A model generated the notes under the pieces. The model ran no database searches. It saw nothing but the letters and a program-made list of their open reading frames with translations, and was not told where the DNA came from. A program made the position numbers and the translations under genes. From Candidatus Poribacteria bacterium (lineage in GTDB: Bacteria; Poribacteria; WGA-4E; WGA-3G): a stretch of 41,967 nt of DNA. Below, piece by piece: positions 35,300-41,967 of this stretch (the first letter of the stretch is position 1; every line of letters starts with the position of its first letter). The stretch lies in NCBI GenBank assembly GCA_003635255.1, contig PYJC01000151.1, forward strand, positions 1-41,967. Direction: 5' to 3'.

Positions 35300-36154
35300 C
35301 TAATCCGTATTCGGGCCGGGTAGATGATAACTTTTGAGTGCGAAGGTTTGTGAGAATAGTGCGTCGGTCGCGCGGTAACGACTGTATCTATACTGAACGA
35401 TCCCAATTGATGGTGCGACCCAATAAATTGCGGGTGGACTAATCAAGAAACTTGACGGTTCAGGATTATCGGCGTAAACGACCTCTTCGTGAACAACAAA
35501 AGTTGTGTAACTGCCTGCGGGTACCGTGACCTCTACGTCTTTCTCAGCGACATAACGCGTAACTTCTACTGGTATCCCAGCAGTCTTTTTAAAAACGACC
35601 CATTTCTTTCCGACTTCCAACGGAAAATCCCAGAGACGGCGTGGTGGAAAATGTTTGTAGTGCTCTATTGTAATCCTATCAGGTGGGTCCGGTAGGAAAA
35701 TGTCGAACGCGGATTCCACTAATGCTTGCGGTGTTTTGGAAAAATAGGTCGCAAAAATTGGAAACGGAAATACATCAACAAATTCGGCATCTAACCGAAG
35801 GTAAAAGGCATTCGCGACCAAGTGGTCAACAGCCAGCCAGTTGAATTGGTCATCTTCAACAAAACTTATTTCACTGACAGTCATCTGCCGATGCGTAATT
35901 CCGCTTACATCGCGCGTTCCTTCAACTCGGCGTGTGAATTCTTGGTCGGTGTCAACGTTGACATACGTCCATGCGGAGCCTGTATCCGTCGGAATATCAG
36001 TCGCGTAAAGTTTTCCTGGAGCCTTAGGCAGTGAAATTTCGGGGTAAGGGTCAATTAGCCCCTCGTCTCCGCAGCTGCAGAGGAACAGTAAGAGGAATAT
36101 AATAGTTTTCGGTTTTCGGTTTTCAGTTTTCAGTAAGAGGAATCTGATACGCAT
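35300..36154 (-). CDS. Lipoprotein of unknown function
   Basis: The protein has 284 residues from the ATG at 36154 (GGGG 4 bases upstream). A longer form from 36208 would overlap the upstream stop as ATGA, also credible for coupled translation. The hydrophobic run IIFLLLFLCSC ends in a lipobox, then GDEG, so the mature protein starts at that Cys. The body is beta-rich with Gly/Trp/Pro turns (AWTYVNV, VGKKWVVFKK, VTVPAGSYTTFVVHEE, IYWVAPSIGIVQY). This pattern is common in secreted proteins of outer-membrane-associated clusters, but I cannot name a family. The n-region of its signal peptide (LLLKTENRKPKT) is encoded by the repeat at 36104-36205. Confidence 0.68.
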   Translation of the reverse strand: MRIRFLLLKTENRKPKTIIFLLLFLCSCGDEGLIDPYPEISLPKAPGKLYATDIPTDTGSAWTYVNVDTDQEFTRRVEGTRDVSGITHRQMTVSEISFVEDDQFNWLAVDHLVANAFYLRLDAEFVDVFPFPIFATYFSKTPQALVESAFDIFLPDPPDRITIEHYKHFPPRRLWDFPLEVGKKWVVFKKTAGIPVEVTRYVAEKDVEVTVPAGSYTTFVVHEEVVYADNPEPSSFLISPPAIYWVAPSIGIVQYRYSRYRATDALFSQTFALKSYHLPGPNTD

Positions 36155-36205
36155 CAATCCCCGCTTTAACTGACGGCTGATAATTGATAACTGATGACTT
36201 TTCAT
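36104..36205. repeat. Iterated repeat element covering the start of the lipoprotein gene
   Basis: Plus-strand view: TTTTCGGTTTTCGGTTTTCAGTTTTCAGTAAGAGG (from 36106), a spacer, then AACTGACGGCTGATAATTGATAACTGATGACTTTTCAT to 36205. It matches the copy at 35183-35288 in unit type, order and ends, including the terminal TTCAT that reads as ATG on the minus strand. Confidence 0.75.
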
Positions 36206-38811
36206 CATTTCACCACACAAAATTTGCCGGTACTTTGGAACCCGTTTCCATCGGTTGCGCGGAAAAAGTATAACCCGGTACAGACCATTTCGCCGCGTGC
36301 GTTTGTGCAATCCCACTCGGATGCGTTGTTAAGTACTTTAATCAAGTTTCCAAAAGCGTCATAGATTTCAACGGTCAAGCCCTTCGGGTAGAAAGTGAGA
36401 TGTTTTCCTTGTCCCGCATATAGCGGGTTAGGTGTAACTGTGACATTTCGATTCGCACTGCTCGCGATATAGTTGAAGGTTTGTCCCTGCCAGATTCGGG
36501 TGCCTGCTACGCCAGTCGGGGTCTGTCCACGAATCTTATAGAGATAGATCCCTGTCGGTGGAAATCCATTGGTGCGGAGCGTTCCAATCCATTTTGTTTC
36601 GGTTTCTTGTGTTAAAAAAATGGTATAACTGTCTCGATTCGGATCTTCTACGATTAGGTGCGGCGCGCCTTGCAACGGTTGCGTGCTTTGGACTTCAACT
36701 TGCCACTCGCCTGTGCCGTGCGGTTGCGTATGGATAAAAAAGGCAGGTGCACCGCTCGTCGTGTCGAATCCGGGTACAATGCCATCTGGCGCGATACTCG
36801 GCGTGCCCATAACACCCATCGCGTTAACTGGCACAACGGCATAGTAATAGTGGATATTTTCTGGATCAAAGAATATGCTATCTACATTAATATCTTGAAA
36901 GACAGTGGAATCTTCAAACCGTGTTTGCGTGATATCCACGCGCTCAATAATCGCTATATCATCTTCAGGGATACCGTTGTTATCTCGGTCAGCCGCAGCG
37001 AGGACTTCATTAGCATTCTGAAAGGGTTGCGGAACATCTGTCTCACTTAGTTGTTCATAGCGTTTTCTCACGATTGCGATTTTCCGTATATCCGTTGGGT
37101 TGTCAACATTCCACGTCACTATAGGTCCACTACTGCCTTGCGTGACTTGTGCGTTGGAAAGTGTCCCTGTCGGTGGTGCGCCTGCGGTATAACTGACAGC
37201 CCCGCCGAAAGTGCCGCCGGGAATTATGACTTGCTCGACATCGGGATGCATGTTGATCAGAACGAGGACAATTTCCTGAATATCGCCACCGAAATCTTTG
37301 AAGGTCATTTGTGCTTCTTGGGAACGTTGATAGGTAAATGCCTCCTTAATTTCGGTGGTGCCGTTTCTTTTTTTGACAATAAATTTGGCAGCCCACCCGC
37401 GCAATCCTGTAAATGTGTGTCTGTCCAATTCTCTCTGAATTCTTGTTCGATCGCTATGTGTTAGACCACTCATATCTATCGGTGCGAGGTCTGCGCCATC
37501 GATTTTGATTGCAAACTCTGGCATAACACTCGTAGGTCGAAAGACAATATATCGTGATGCGAAATGCTCAGGCATGGATTCAGAATCGAAATCGGCGCGA
37601 ATCGGATAACTGGCATGAACATCGTTTGGGTGGATAGCGATGGGCGGGAAACGATGTGCAAACTTGTAGCCTGGCATATCGGTTGCCGTATTGGCGCGGC
37701 TGTGTGTGAAATAGTTCCATACTGTGAAGGTCTTGAACGCTTCAGCGAGGGTGGTACCGTGATTCGTAAAGACATCATAGAAGTTCCCCATCTCTCGGTA
37801 GCTGCCATCGGTGGAGTCTCCATAAAACTGCCGGATAATATCGTACCCGAATCGTTCTGCCATATACAACGCCCAGATAACGGAACCGTACTCGTGGTCG
37901 CCGATACGGCTCTCAAGCGAAATATCGGGAATGAGAAACCAGCGGCGGAGCTGATGGATGTAGTAGTTATAAGAATCGGTTTCATTGGGTTCATCGGGAT
38001 CGGGAAGCGTATCGCCATCGTCAATGCGTCCGCCGTCATAAGTCATGAGTTCTATCCAAGTAGCGGAGGCTTCCATGAACCATGTCGGCATATATGCGTT
38101 GTAGCCGAACTGGACACCATGCTGGAATTCGTGGGTGCAGGTTGTCTGCAGATAGCGAATCCCTTCGGCTTTTCCAACGTAATCGTAGATACGGGAATTG
38201 ATCATGAAGTAGGGCGCGATGGTCAGTGCGGTAGATAAGACGCGTCCTTCAAACCAATCCCCTGTCGCGATGCCGAGTGCGGGGAAAGTAAAGAGATAGA
38301 CATCATATTTATGATCGCCGCCGTTCTGCGCCGCCCAAAAGTCGATGTAGGGGACTTTAAACCCCATCAGGTCGATTTGGACATGGTAGGCGCGCTCCAT
38401 CGCATCAGCACAGAGATCAATATAGTCAGGGACACCGTTACGTGGGTGAAAATCTTCAAGCGGTGGTGCATGCGGTCCGACGCGCGTGTAATGGAGTCTA
38501 AAATGCGGTGTGGTAAACTTTTCTGGTAATTCTATGTCACCGAAGAAACTGCCGGGGAGTCCGGGGCGTAGGAAAATAGGCTTGAGTTCCTGTCGATATA
38601 TTGCCGGTAAGTTGTGCCAATTCTTAGCGAGGGTGACAAAACTGTCGGTTACGCATTCCGTTATTTCATTCTGGGTGTATTGGGATTTAAGGTTAGTGAA
38701 CTTCCGAGCGGTTTGGATTGCGCTTTGAAGTTCGGGATCCGGCGGTACGGCGCGTGCAAAGGGCAAGTATGTTATAAGAAACACAATGGTTATAAGAAGG
38801 AATAATTTCAT
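36205..38811 (-). CDS. Secreted HExxH metalloprotease-like protein with C-terminal sorting domain
   Basis: The protein has 868 residues from the ATG at 38811. A signal peptide is at 1-21 (KLFLLITIVFLITYLPFARA). The zinc site is H227-E228-x-x-H231 in THEFQHGVQFGY, with Glu247 in TWFMEASATW as likely third ligand, the arrangement of MXAN_6640-type putative metalloproteases. Fibronectin-like beta regions follow (about 560-780). The last 80 residues (VTVTPNPLYAGQ, VEIYDAFGNLIKVL, GLYFFRATD) match type IX-type C-terminal sorting or FlgD-like tails, suggesting surface display. A longer frame would start at 38850 inside the upstream gene. No Shine-Dalgarno is evident; the gap of 10 bases to the upstream stop suggests coupling. 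Its stop overlaps the possible start of the lipoprotein gene. Confidence 0.8.
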   Translation of the reverse strand: MKLFLLITIVFLITYLPFARAVPPDPELQSAIQTARKFTNLKSQYTQNEITECVTDSFVTLAKNWHNLPAIYRQELKPIFLRPGLPGSFFGDIELPEKFTTPHFRLHYTRVGPHAPPLEDFHPRNGVPDYIDLCADAMERAYHVQIDLMGFKVPYIDFWAAQNGGDHKYDVYLFTFPALGIATGDWFEGRVLSTALTIAPYFMINSRIYDYVGKAEGIRYLQTTCTHEFQHGVQFGYNAYMPTWFMEASATWIELMTYDGGRIDDGDTLPDPDEPNETDSYNYYIHQLRRWFLIPDISLESRIGDHEYGSVIWALYMAERFGYDIIRQFYGDSTDGSYREMGNFYDVFTNHGTTLAEAFKTFTVWNYFTHSRANTATDMPGYKFAHRFPPIAIHPNDVHASYPIRADFDSESMPEHFASRYIVFRPTSVMPEFAIKIDGADLAPIDMSGLTHSDRTRIQRELDRHTFTGLRGWAAKFIVKKRNGTTEIKEAFTYQRSQEAQMTFKDFGGDIQEIVLVLINMHPDVEQVIIPGGTFGGAVSYTAGAPPTGTLSNAQVTQGSSGPIVTWNVDNPTDIRKIAIVRKRYEQLSETDVPQPFQNANEVLAAADRDNNGIPEDDIAIIERVDITQTRFEDSTVFQDINVDSIFFDPENIHYYYAVVPVNAMGVMGTPSIAPDGIVPGFDTTSGAPAFFIHTQPHGTGEWQVEVQSTQPLQGAPHLIVEDPNRDSYTIFLTQETETKWIGTLRTNGFPPTGIYLYKIRGQTPTGVAGTRIWQGQTFNYIASSANRNVTVTPNPLYAGQGKHLTFYPKGLTVEIYDAFGNLIKVLNNASEWDCTNARGEMVCTGLYFFRATDGNGFQSTGKFCVVK

Positions 38812-38821
38812 ATTTTTAATT

Positions 38822-39361
38822 TTAAGCGAAACGGGTCGGTTTTCCATCAAGGCTGGTGTGGTTGGTTTCTTTCCAATATGCTTCTACGCCTTCTTCGCCT
38901 TTCTTGGTTGCCCATGCGTTTAGTTGTTCTCTTTCACCGACGTAGTCATAAAGCGGGACAGCCATTCCACACGAGGTTTGCACGAGGTCAACGGTGAGAT
39001 CAAAGATTTGCCTTGCCCCGGGAAGCGGACGGAAAAGCGGGAAGAGTAGCTGCCATTCGGCATTGTCTTTGTGGATGGCTTTTGCGGTGCCGTAAAGTCG
39101 GAGGATTAAGGGGTTATCCTCAAATGCGGTAAACATAAGTGTCATGCGAGGGTTCTCTTGAACGTGCGCGGCAGTTTCATTACCGCTTCCTGTTACGTTT
39201 AACCAAGCGACACGGTTTGAGTCGAGGACGCGTAAGGAATCCATGCCCTTTGGGGATAGATTGATTCTGCTGTCGGCAGTTGCGGTTGCAACAAAGAAGA
39301 TTTTTTGGTTTTCGATGAATTGCTGCAGTTTAGGTGAGATATGCTTGTATAGTTTTGCCAT
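38822..39361 (-). CDS. Pyridoxamine 5'-phosphate oxidase-fold flavoprotein
   Basis: The protein has 179 residues. The split-barrel FMN fold is suggested by IFFVATATADSRINLSPKG, RVAWLNVTGSGNETAAHV, PRMTLMFTAFEDNPLILRLYG and the C-terminal YWKETNHTSLDGKPT. The family includes FMN-, F420- and heme-binding members; cofactor and substrate cannot be settled here. I prefer the ATG at 39361 (AGAGGG about 10 bases upstream, start MAKLY) over a GTG at 39397 that overlaps the upstream stop as GTGA. The next gene follows after 10 bases. Confidence 0.82.
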   Translation of the reverse strand: MAKLYKHISPKLQQFIENQKIFFVATATADSRINLSPKGMDSLRVLDSNRVAWLNVTGSGNETAAHVQENPRMTLMFTAFEDNPLILRLYGTAKAIHKDNAEWQLLFPLFRPLPGARQIFDLTVDLVQTSCGMAVPLYDYVGEREQLNAWATKKGEEGVEAYWKETNHTSLDGKPTRFA

Positions 39362-39393
39362 TGTATTGATTCCCTCTAAAACGACTTGAAGCC

Positions 39394-40044
39394 TCACCTT
39401 TTAAGAGATGCCCAAGTCGTTGCTAATTTATCCGAAGGTTCAACTGCCTGCGGTTCAGCACCCTCAATGTCAGCGACGTATTCGCCTTCGTAGAGACGAA
39501 TATGATCGAGCCAGACATCAACCTTTTCTGCGCCCATGATAATCCCGGCGCGTGTATTGACATCATCTGCTGTCATTTTGAAGGTGATAAAGAATTCCTT
39601 CCATTCTCCAGACAGATTGATTGTCTGTCTTGCATATTCATTCCATGGGGCACCTTGATGTAGAATCCGCATGACGACGCTTCTCGGTTTTTCACTTTTT
39701 GCCCACAAACTATAGGTATAGGTGGTGCCTTTCTCCAACGTGAAGGGTTGCTGATAGAATTGGATGTGCCATAACTCGCCAGCCTTGCTGATTTTGACGT
39801 AAACGACCTTTTTGCCAACAATGGGTTCTGCTTTTTTGCCTTCCGTTTGGAAAAGTGCAGCGGCATCGGCATGTGTCCAATGGTGCCACCCTTCAAGATT
39901 GAGGTCGAAATCACCGTTTTTGAGGATATTATCGGGCGGTTTTGCACCATAAGTGAGCGTGGCAATCCCACATAACCATATTAATACAAATGGATAAATG
40001 TAAGTCGCAACTTCCTTAGTTGTGTTCACCGTCCTCGCCATCAT
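39394..40044 (-). CDS. Secreted carbohydrate-binding (CenC-like) domain protein
   Basis: The protein has 216 residues from ATG-ATG at 40044/40041. A signal peptide ends near TYGA (1-34). Residues about 38-185 resemble a CBM4/9 (CenC) jelly roll: NILKNGDFDLNLEGWHHW, YVKISKAGELWHIQFYQQ, YTYSLWAKSEKPRSVVM, WKEFFITFKMTADD and VWLDHIRLYEG. The C-terminus ends in KLATTWASLK, like the LamG protein at 12236-13021. The gene overlaps the upstream lipoprotein gene by 29 bases, and its GGGAG ribosome site lies inside the Glu/His-rich tail codons of that gene. A longer frame to 40266 is the shadow of that tail. Confidence 0.75.
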   Translation of the reverse strand: MMARTVNTTKEVATYIYPFVLIWLCGIATLTYGAKPPDNILKNGDFDLNLEGWHHWTHADAAALFQTEGKKAEPIVGKKVVYVKISKAGELWHIQFYQQPFTLEKGTTYTYSLWAKSEKPRSVVMRILHQGAPWNEYARQTINLSGEWKEFFITFKMTADDVNTRAGIIMGAEKVDVWLDHIRLYEGEYVADIEGAEPQAVEPSDKLATTWASLKR

Positions 40045-40519
40045 GCTCGCTGTCTCCCTCTCTGTCATGTTCACCCTTTCCCTCTCTGCCATGCTCACCA
40101 CCTTTTTCTCCCTGACCATGTTCACTTTCCCCGACTTCAGGATGTGCAGTCCATCCGTCAAAGTTCGTGCTTGTCGCAGCGAGTAAGATTTCTTTTTTTT
40201 CACCGGGAGCGAGGTCGCCACGGGGTGTCGGACCGAGTTCTTTTCCGTTGGATAGGTGGACTTCAACCCGGACCTGCTTTAAAGTTTCATTTGTGGTGTT
40301 TTCCACAGTCCCTTTGAAGGCGTTGTTCTGTGCGTCGTAAGTCAAGATGAGTCGGGCACCGTTCCGTACCCGGTCATAAGTTTCGTTGAGTGCCAGTTCG
40401 GCACCGGATTCTTCTCCATCCTCACTATGGGATGACGTGTTCTTCTTTGAACAACCGATAATAACGATGCCTATTAACACAATAACAACTGCGCCGAGAA
40501 TTACATTGGTTTGATTCAT
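40016..40519 (-). CDS. FxLYD-like lipoprotein with Glu/His/Gly-rich tail (paralog A)
   Basis: The protein has 167 residues. A hydrophobic signal ends in a lipobox at Cys23 (VIIGC then SKK). The core (about 40-128) is a compact beta domain: TYDRVRNGARLILTY, FKGTVENTTNETLKQVRVEVHL, ELGPTPRGDLAPGEKKEI and WTAHPEVGESE. The order of GTVxNTT, VRVEVHL and DLxPGE is like FxLYD-type domains. The last 40 residues are a low-complexity tail of Gly, Glu, His, Asp, with a possible metal-binding capacity. A perfect AAAGGAGG precedes the ATG. It is transcribed from a TTGACA/TACAAT promoter and has two paralogs upstream. Function is unknown. Confidence 0.78.
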   Translation of the reverse strand: MNQTNVILGAVVIVLIGIVIIGCSKKNTSSHSEDGEESGAELALNETYDRVRNGARLILTYDAQNNAFKGTVENTTNETLKQVRVEVHLSNGKELGPTPRGDLAPGEKKEILLAATSTNFDGWTAHPEVGESEHGQGEKGGEHGREGKGEHDREGDSEHDGEDGEHN

Positions 40520-40605
40520 GGGGTGCCTCCTTTATCTAAAAAATTAATTTTTCGTGTTATACAGGTTTATTTTTTTACAAGAAAAGACATGTCAAAGATA
40601 GGGAA

Positions 40606-40635
40606 ATTGTAGCGTAAAAAGAGGTAAAGTGTCAA
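40606..40635 (-). promoter_or_regulatory. Sigma-70-type promoter for the paralog A operon
   Basis: On the minus strand TTGACA (40635-40630) and TACAAT (40611-40606) are 18 bp apart. The -35 box starts in the T tract of the terminator of the upstream gene. Confidence 0.7.
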
Positions 40636-40666
40636 GAAAAAAGGGGCAATCGATGTATTGCCCCTT
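40636..40666 (-). terminator. Rho-independent terminator after paralog B
   Basis: A perfect 10 bp stem (AAGGGGCAAT at 40641-40650, ATTGCCCCTT at 40657-40666, 6-base loop) is followed on the minus strand by a T-rich tract (TTTTC). It ends paralog B and directly precedes the promoter of paralog A. Confidence 0.85.
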
Positions 40667-40718
40667 GAAGAGGTACTCTAACAGAGTCCTGGGTTGCGTC
40701 AATGCTGAAGTGGCTGGC

Positions 40719-41300
40719 TTAACCACCACCGCCACCTTCAGGGCCTTCGCCACCTTGACCGCCATGCTCGCCGCCGCCTTCGCCACCACCAGCACCGGCT
40801 TCACCACCACCGGCTTCAGGGCCTTCGCCACCTTCGCCCGCTGGGCCATGGCCGCCTTCACCACCTTCGCCGCCAGCACTGCTGGGACCGACTTCGGGGT
40901 GTGCTACCCACTCGGTAAAGGATTGACCCCCGACCGGAAGTGTGATAGCGTGCGATTCACCGGGCATAAGGTCAACATTCGGTGTTGGACCGAGTTCATC
41001 AACGGTGATCATACCGTCATATAAATGAACTTCGACGCGAACTTGCGTTAAAATCGCATTGGTCGTATTTGAAACAGTGCCTGTAAAGGCATCCGTCGCC
41101 GCATCATAGGATATAATCAGACGGGCACCGTTTCGGATATTGTCGTATGTATCGGTAAGACCGTATCGGACTGACGACTCTTCGTCATCCATTGGTACGG
41201 TAGTTATTGGCTGCTGCGGCGTTGCTCGTTCACAACCGATAATCGCCGCTGCCATCAATATGGCGACGAGTAGGGTGAGGGTTCCAAAATTGCGTTTCAT
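40719..41300 (-). CDS. FxLYD-like lipoprotein with Gly/Glu/His-rich tail (paralog B)
   Basis: The protein has 193 residues from the ATG at 41300, chosen because GGAAGGAG lies 7 bases upstream and the longer frame lacks a signal peptide. Lipobox Cys23 (AIIGC then ERA) sits at the same position as in paralog A. The core matches it in order: TYDNIRNGARLIISYD, FTGTVSNTTNAILTQVRVEVHL, ELGPTPNVDLMPGES and WVAHPEVGPSS. The tail of about 50 residues is nearly pure Gly/Glu with some His, Pro and Ala. Its 3' end and untranslated region resemble those of paralog C, indicating tandem duplication. It is bounded by its own terminator. Confidence 0.8.
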   Translation of the reverse strand: MKRNFGTLTLLVAILMAAAIIGCERATPQQPITTVPMDDEESSVRYGLTDTYDNIRNGARLIISYDAATDAFTGTVSNTTNAILTQVRVEVHLYDGMITVDELGPTPNVDLMPGESHAITLPVGGQSFTEWVAHPEVGPSSAGGEGGEGGHGPAGEGGEGPEAGGGEAGAGGGEGGGEHGGQGGEGPEGGGGG

Positions 41301-41389
41301 GAGTCTGCTCCTTCCTAAAAGCATAAATTGTATGAATTGGTATGAATTGATGAAAAGTAAAATGTAATCTACTATCGTTTGCGCTATAG

Positions 41390-41422
41390 CCAAGCGAGCA
41401 ATTTGGTATATTGCTCGCTTGG
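41390..41422 (-). terminator. Long hairpin between paralogs C and B
   Basis: A perfect 13 bp stem (CCAAGCGAGCAAT at 41390-41402, ATTGCTCGCTTGG at 41410-41422, 7-base loop) follows the stop of paralog C. No T tract follows it on the minus strand, so it may be a processing or stability hairpin rather than a terminator. Confidence 0.55.
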
Positions 41423-41472
41423 GGGCATCCGCTAACAGCGTCCTCGGTTGCCTCAGTGCTGAAGTGGTTGGC

Positions 41473-41967
41473 TTAACCGCCGCCACCACCTTCGCCACCT
41501 GCGCCGTGTTCACCGCCTTCACCAGCGTGTTCACCGCCACCTTCGCCGCCACCAGTACTGCTGGGACCGACTTCGGGGTGTGCTACCCACATGTCAAAGG
41601 GTTCGTCTATTGCCATCAGTTCAATCGGTATTTTTTCACTGGGGGCAAGGTCTCTTGGCGGGGTGGGACCGAGTTCTGGATCCGTCGGATCGGGGCCTTG
41701 GCTGTTGAATAGGTGAATTTCGACGCGAACTTGCTGTAAAATCGCATTTGTCGTATTTTCAACAGTCCCTTTAAAGGTATTGGTGGCTTCATCATAAGCC
41801 AGAATTAGACGTGCCCCTTTTCGGGTATGATCATACGTCTCGGCCAGAGTGAGTTGATTTGCCGACTCTTCGTCACTGCCACCAGCAGCGATTGGGTTTT
41901 CTCCTGCTTCAGATGTCTCATTGTCTCTTGTGCATCCGGTAATACCGGCTATCAATATCAGCGTAAA
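41473..41967 (-). CDS. FxLYD-like lipoprotein with Gly/Glu/His-rich tail (paralog C, start outside window)
   Basis: The frame stays open to the right edge of the window, so the N-terminus is missing. The visible part begins in a hydrophobic signal ending in a lipobox (GITGC then TRDNE), and compared with paralogs A and B about ten residues are probably missing. The core matches the others (TYDHTRKGARLILAYD, FKGTVENTTNAILQQVRVEIHL, ELGPTPPRDLAPSEK, WVAHPEVGPSS) with a longer loop before ELGP. The tail of about 32 residues is Gly/Glu/His-rich. An apparent TTG start inside the signal sequence is an artefact of the truncation. Confidence 0.78.
   Translation of the reverse strand, partial: FTLILIAGITGCTRDNETSEAGENPIAAGGSDEESANQLTLAETYDHTRKGARLILAYDEATNTFKGTVENTTNAILQQVRVEIHLFNSQGPDPTDPELGPTPPRDLAPSEKIPIELMAIDEPFDMWVAHPEVGPSSTGGGEGGGEHAGEGGEHGAGGEGGGGG

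Noticed and set aside
37476..38239. Reading frames of 187 and 224 residues inside the metalloprotease gene
   Set aside because: They lie fully within a well-supported 868-residue gene in other frames and show no domain.
39394..40266. A 290-residue reading of the CenC-like gene from 40266
   Set aside because: The extra 74 residues are a frame-shifted reading of the lipoprotein A tail and core, and they would bury the signal peptide. The ATG at 40044 has a good ribosome site and puts the signal peptide at the N-terminus.
40592..41024. Low-complexity reading frames on either strand across the Gly/Glu tails (for example Ala/Thr- and Ala/Lys/Val-rich proteins)
   Set aside because: They are shadows produced by the repetitive GGC/GAA codons of the tails, lacking ribosome sites and recognisable domains.
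40719..41552. A 277-residue reading of paralog B from 41552
   Set aside because: It would run through the hairpin at 41390 and the tail of paralog C in another frame. The ATG at 41300 has GGAAGGAG and the same signal layout as paralog A.

Overview
The window reads as a 42 kb piece of chromosome from a Gram-negative-type bacterium with moderate GC. The evidence for an outer membrane is a C-terminal beta-barrel fragment, lipobox lipoproteins, OmpA-like domains and a type-IX-like sorting tail. The gene mix includes a LamG protein, a SUMF1-fold lipoprotein, a sulfatase, an enolase-superfamily dehydratase, a Gfo/Idh/MocA oxidoreductase, an NAGPA-type glycosidase, a DUF4159 protein and carbohydrate-binding proteins ending in a KLATxW tail. 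This resembles Candidatus Poribacteria or related sponge or marine lineages. That placement is inference from gene content and was not tested. No rRNA, tRNA, CRISPR array or intact insertion sequence was seen.

Layout. 1-727: end of an outer-membrane protein. 724-3759 (minus): a 1011-residue multidomain protein with an amidotransferase-like domain, an unassigned middle region, helical repeats and an Eis-like double acetyltransferase with SCP2 domain. 3841-3989: a MITE-like element with inverted ends and a direct repeat. 4121-8166: oxidoreductase, TonB-like/vWA membrane protein, SNF2 helicase with C-terminal SWIM finger. 8204-11584 (minus): a large, degenerate primase/helicase-like protein read from an AT-rich region. 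12236-18175: catabolic genes (LamG, SUMF1 fold, sulfatase, mandelate-racemase family) followed by lysA. 18215-19231 (minus): alpha/beta hydrolase. 19569-20990: purB. 21112-25508: two ABC-2 permeases without an ATPase, then an NAGPA-type protein. 25586-33890: Tat-exported DUF4159 protein; substrate-binding/OmpA fusion; vWA membrane protein; second substrate-binding/OmpA fusion; two-TM coiled-coil protein; unknown 602-residue protein. 33957-41967 (minus): FAD oxidoreductase, lipoprotein, HExxH metalloprotease with sorting tail, PNPOx-fold protein, carbohydrate-binding protein and three paralogous lipoproteins with Gly/Glu/His-rich tails.

Two things stand out. First, 26562-33890 looks like one envelope system: two different periplasmic binding-protein folds, each fused to a peptidoglycan-binding OmpA-like domain, flank a vWA protein anchored in the membrane and are followed by a membrane coiled-coil protein and a conserved-looking cytosolic partner. 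Second, a family of intergenic repeats built from 7-8 bp units (TCAGTTA/TCGGTTT types) recurs across the window. It repeatedly ends at a start codon, and in two consecutive genes (35300 and 33957, minus) it supplies the start codon and about the first 35 residues.

Promoters of the sigma-70 type with 16-18 bp spacers can be read in front of at least ten transcription units. Two of them overlap the stop codon of the gene upstream.
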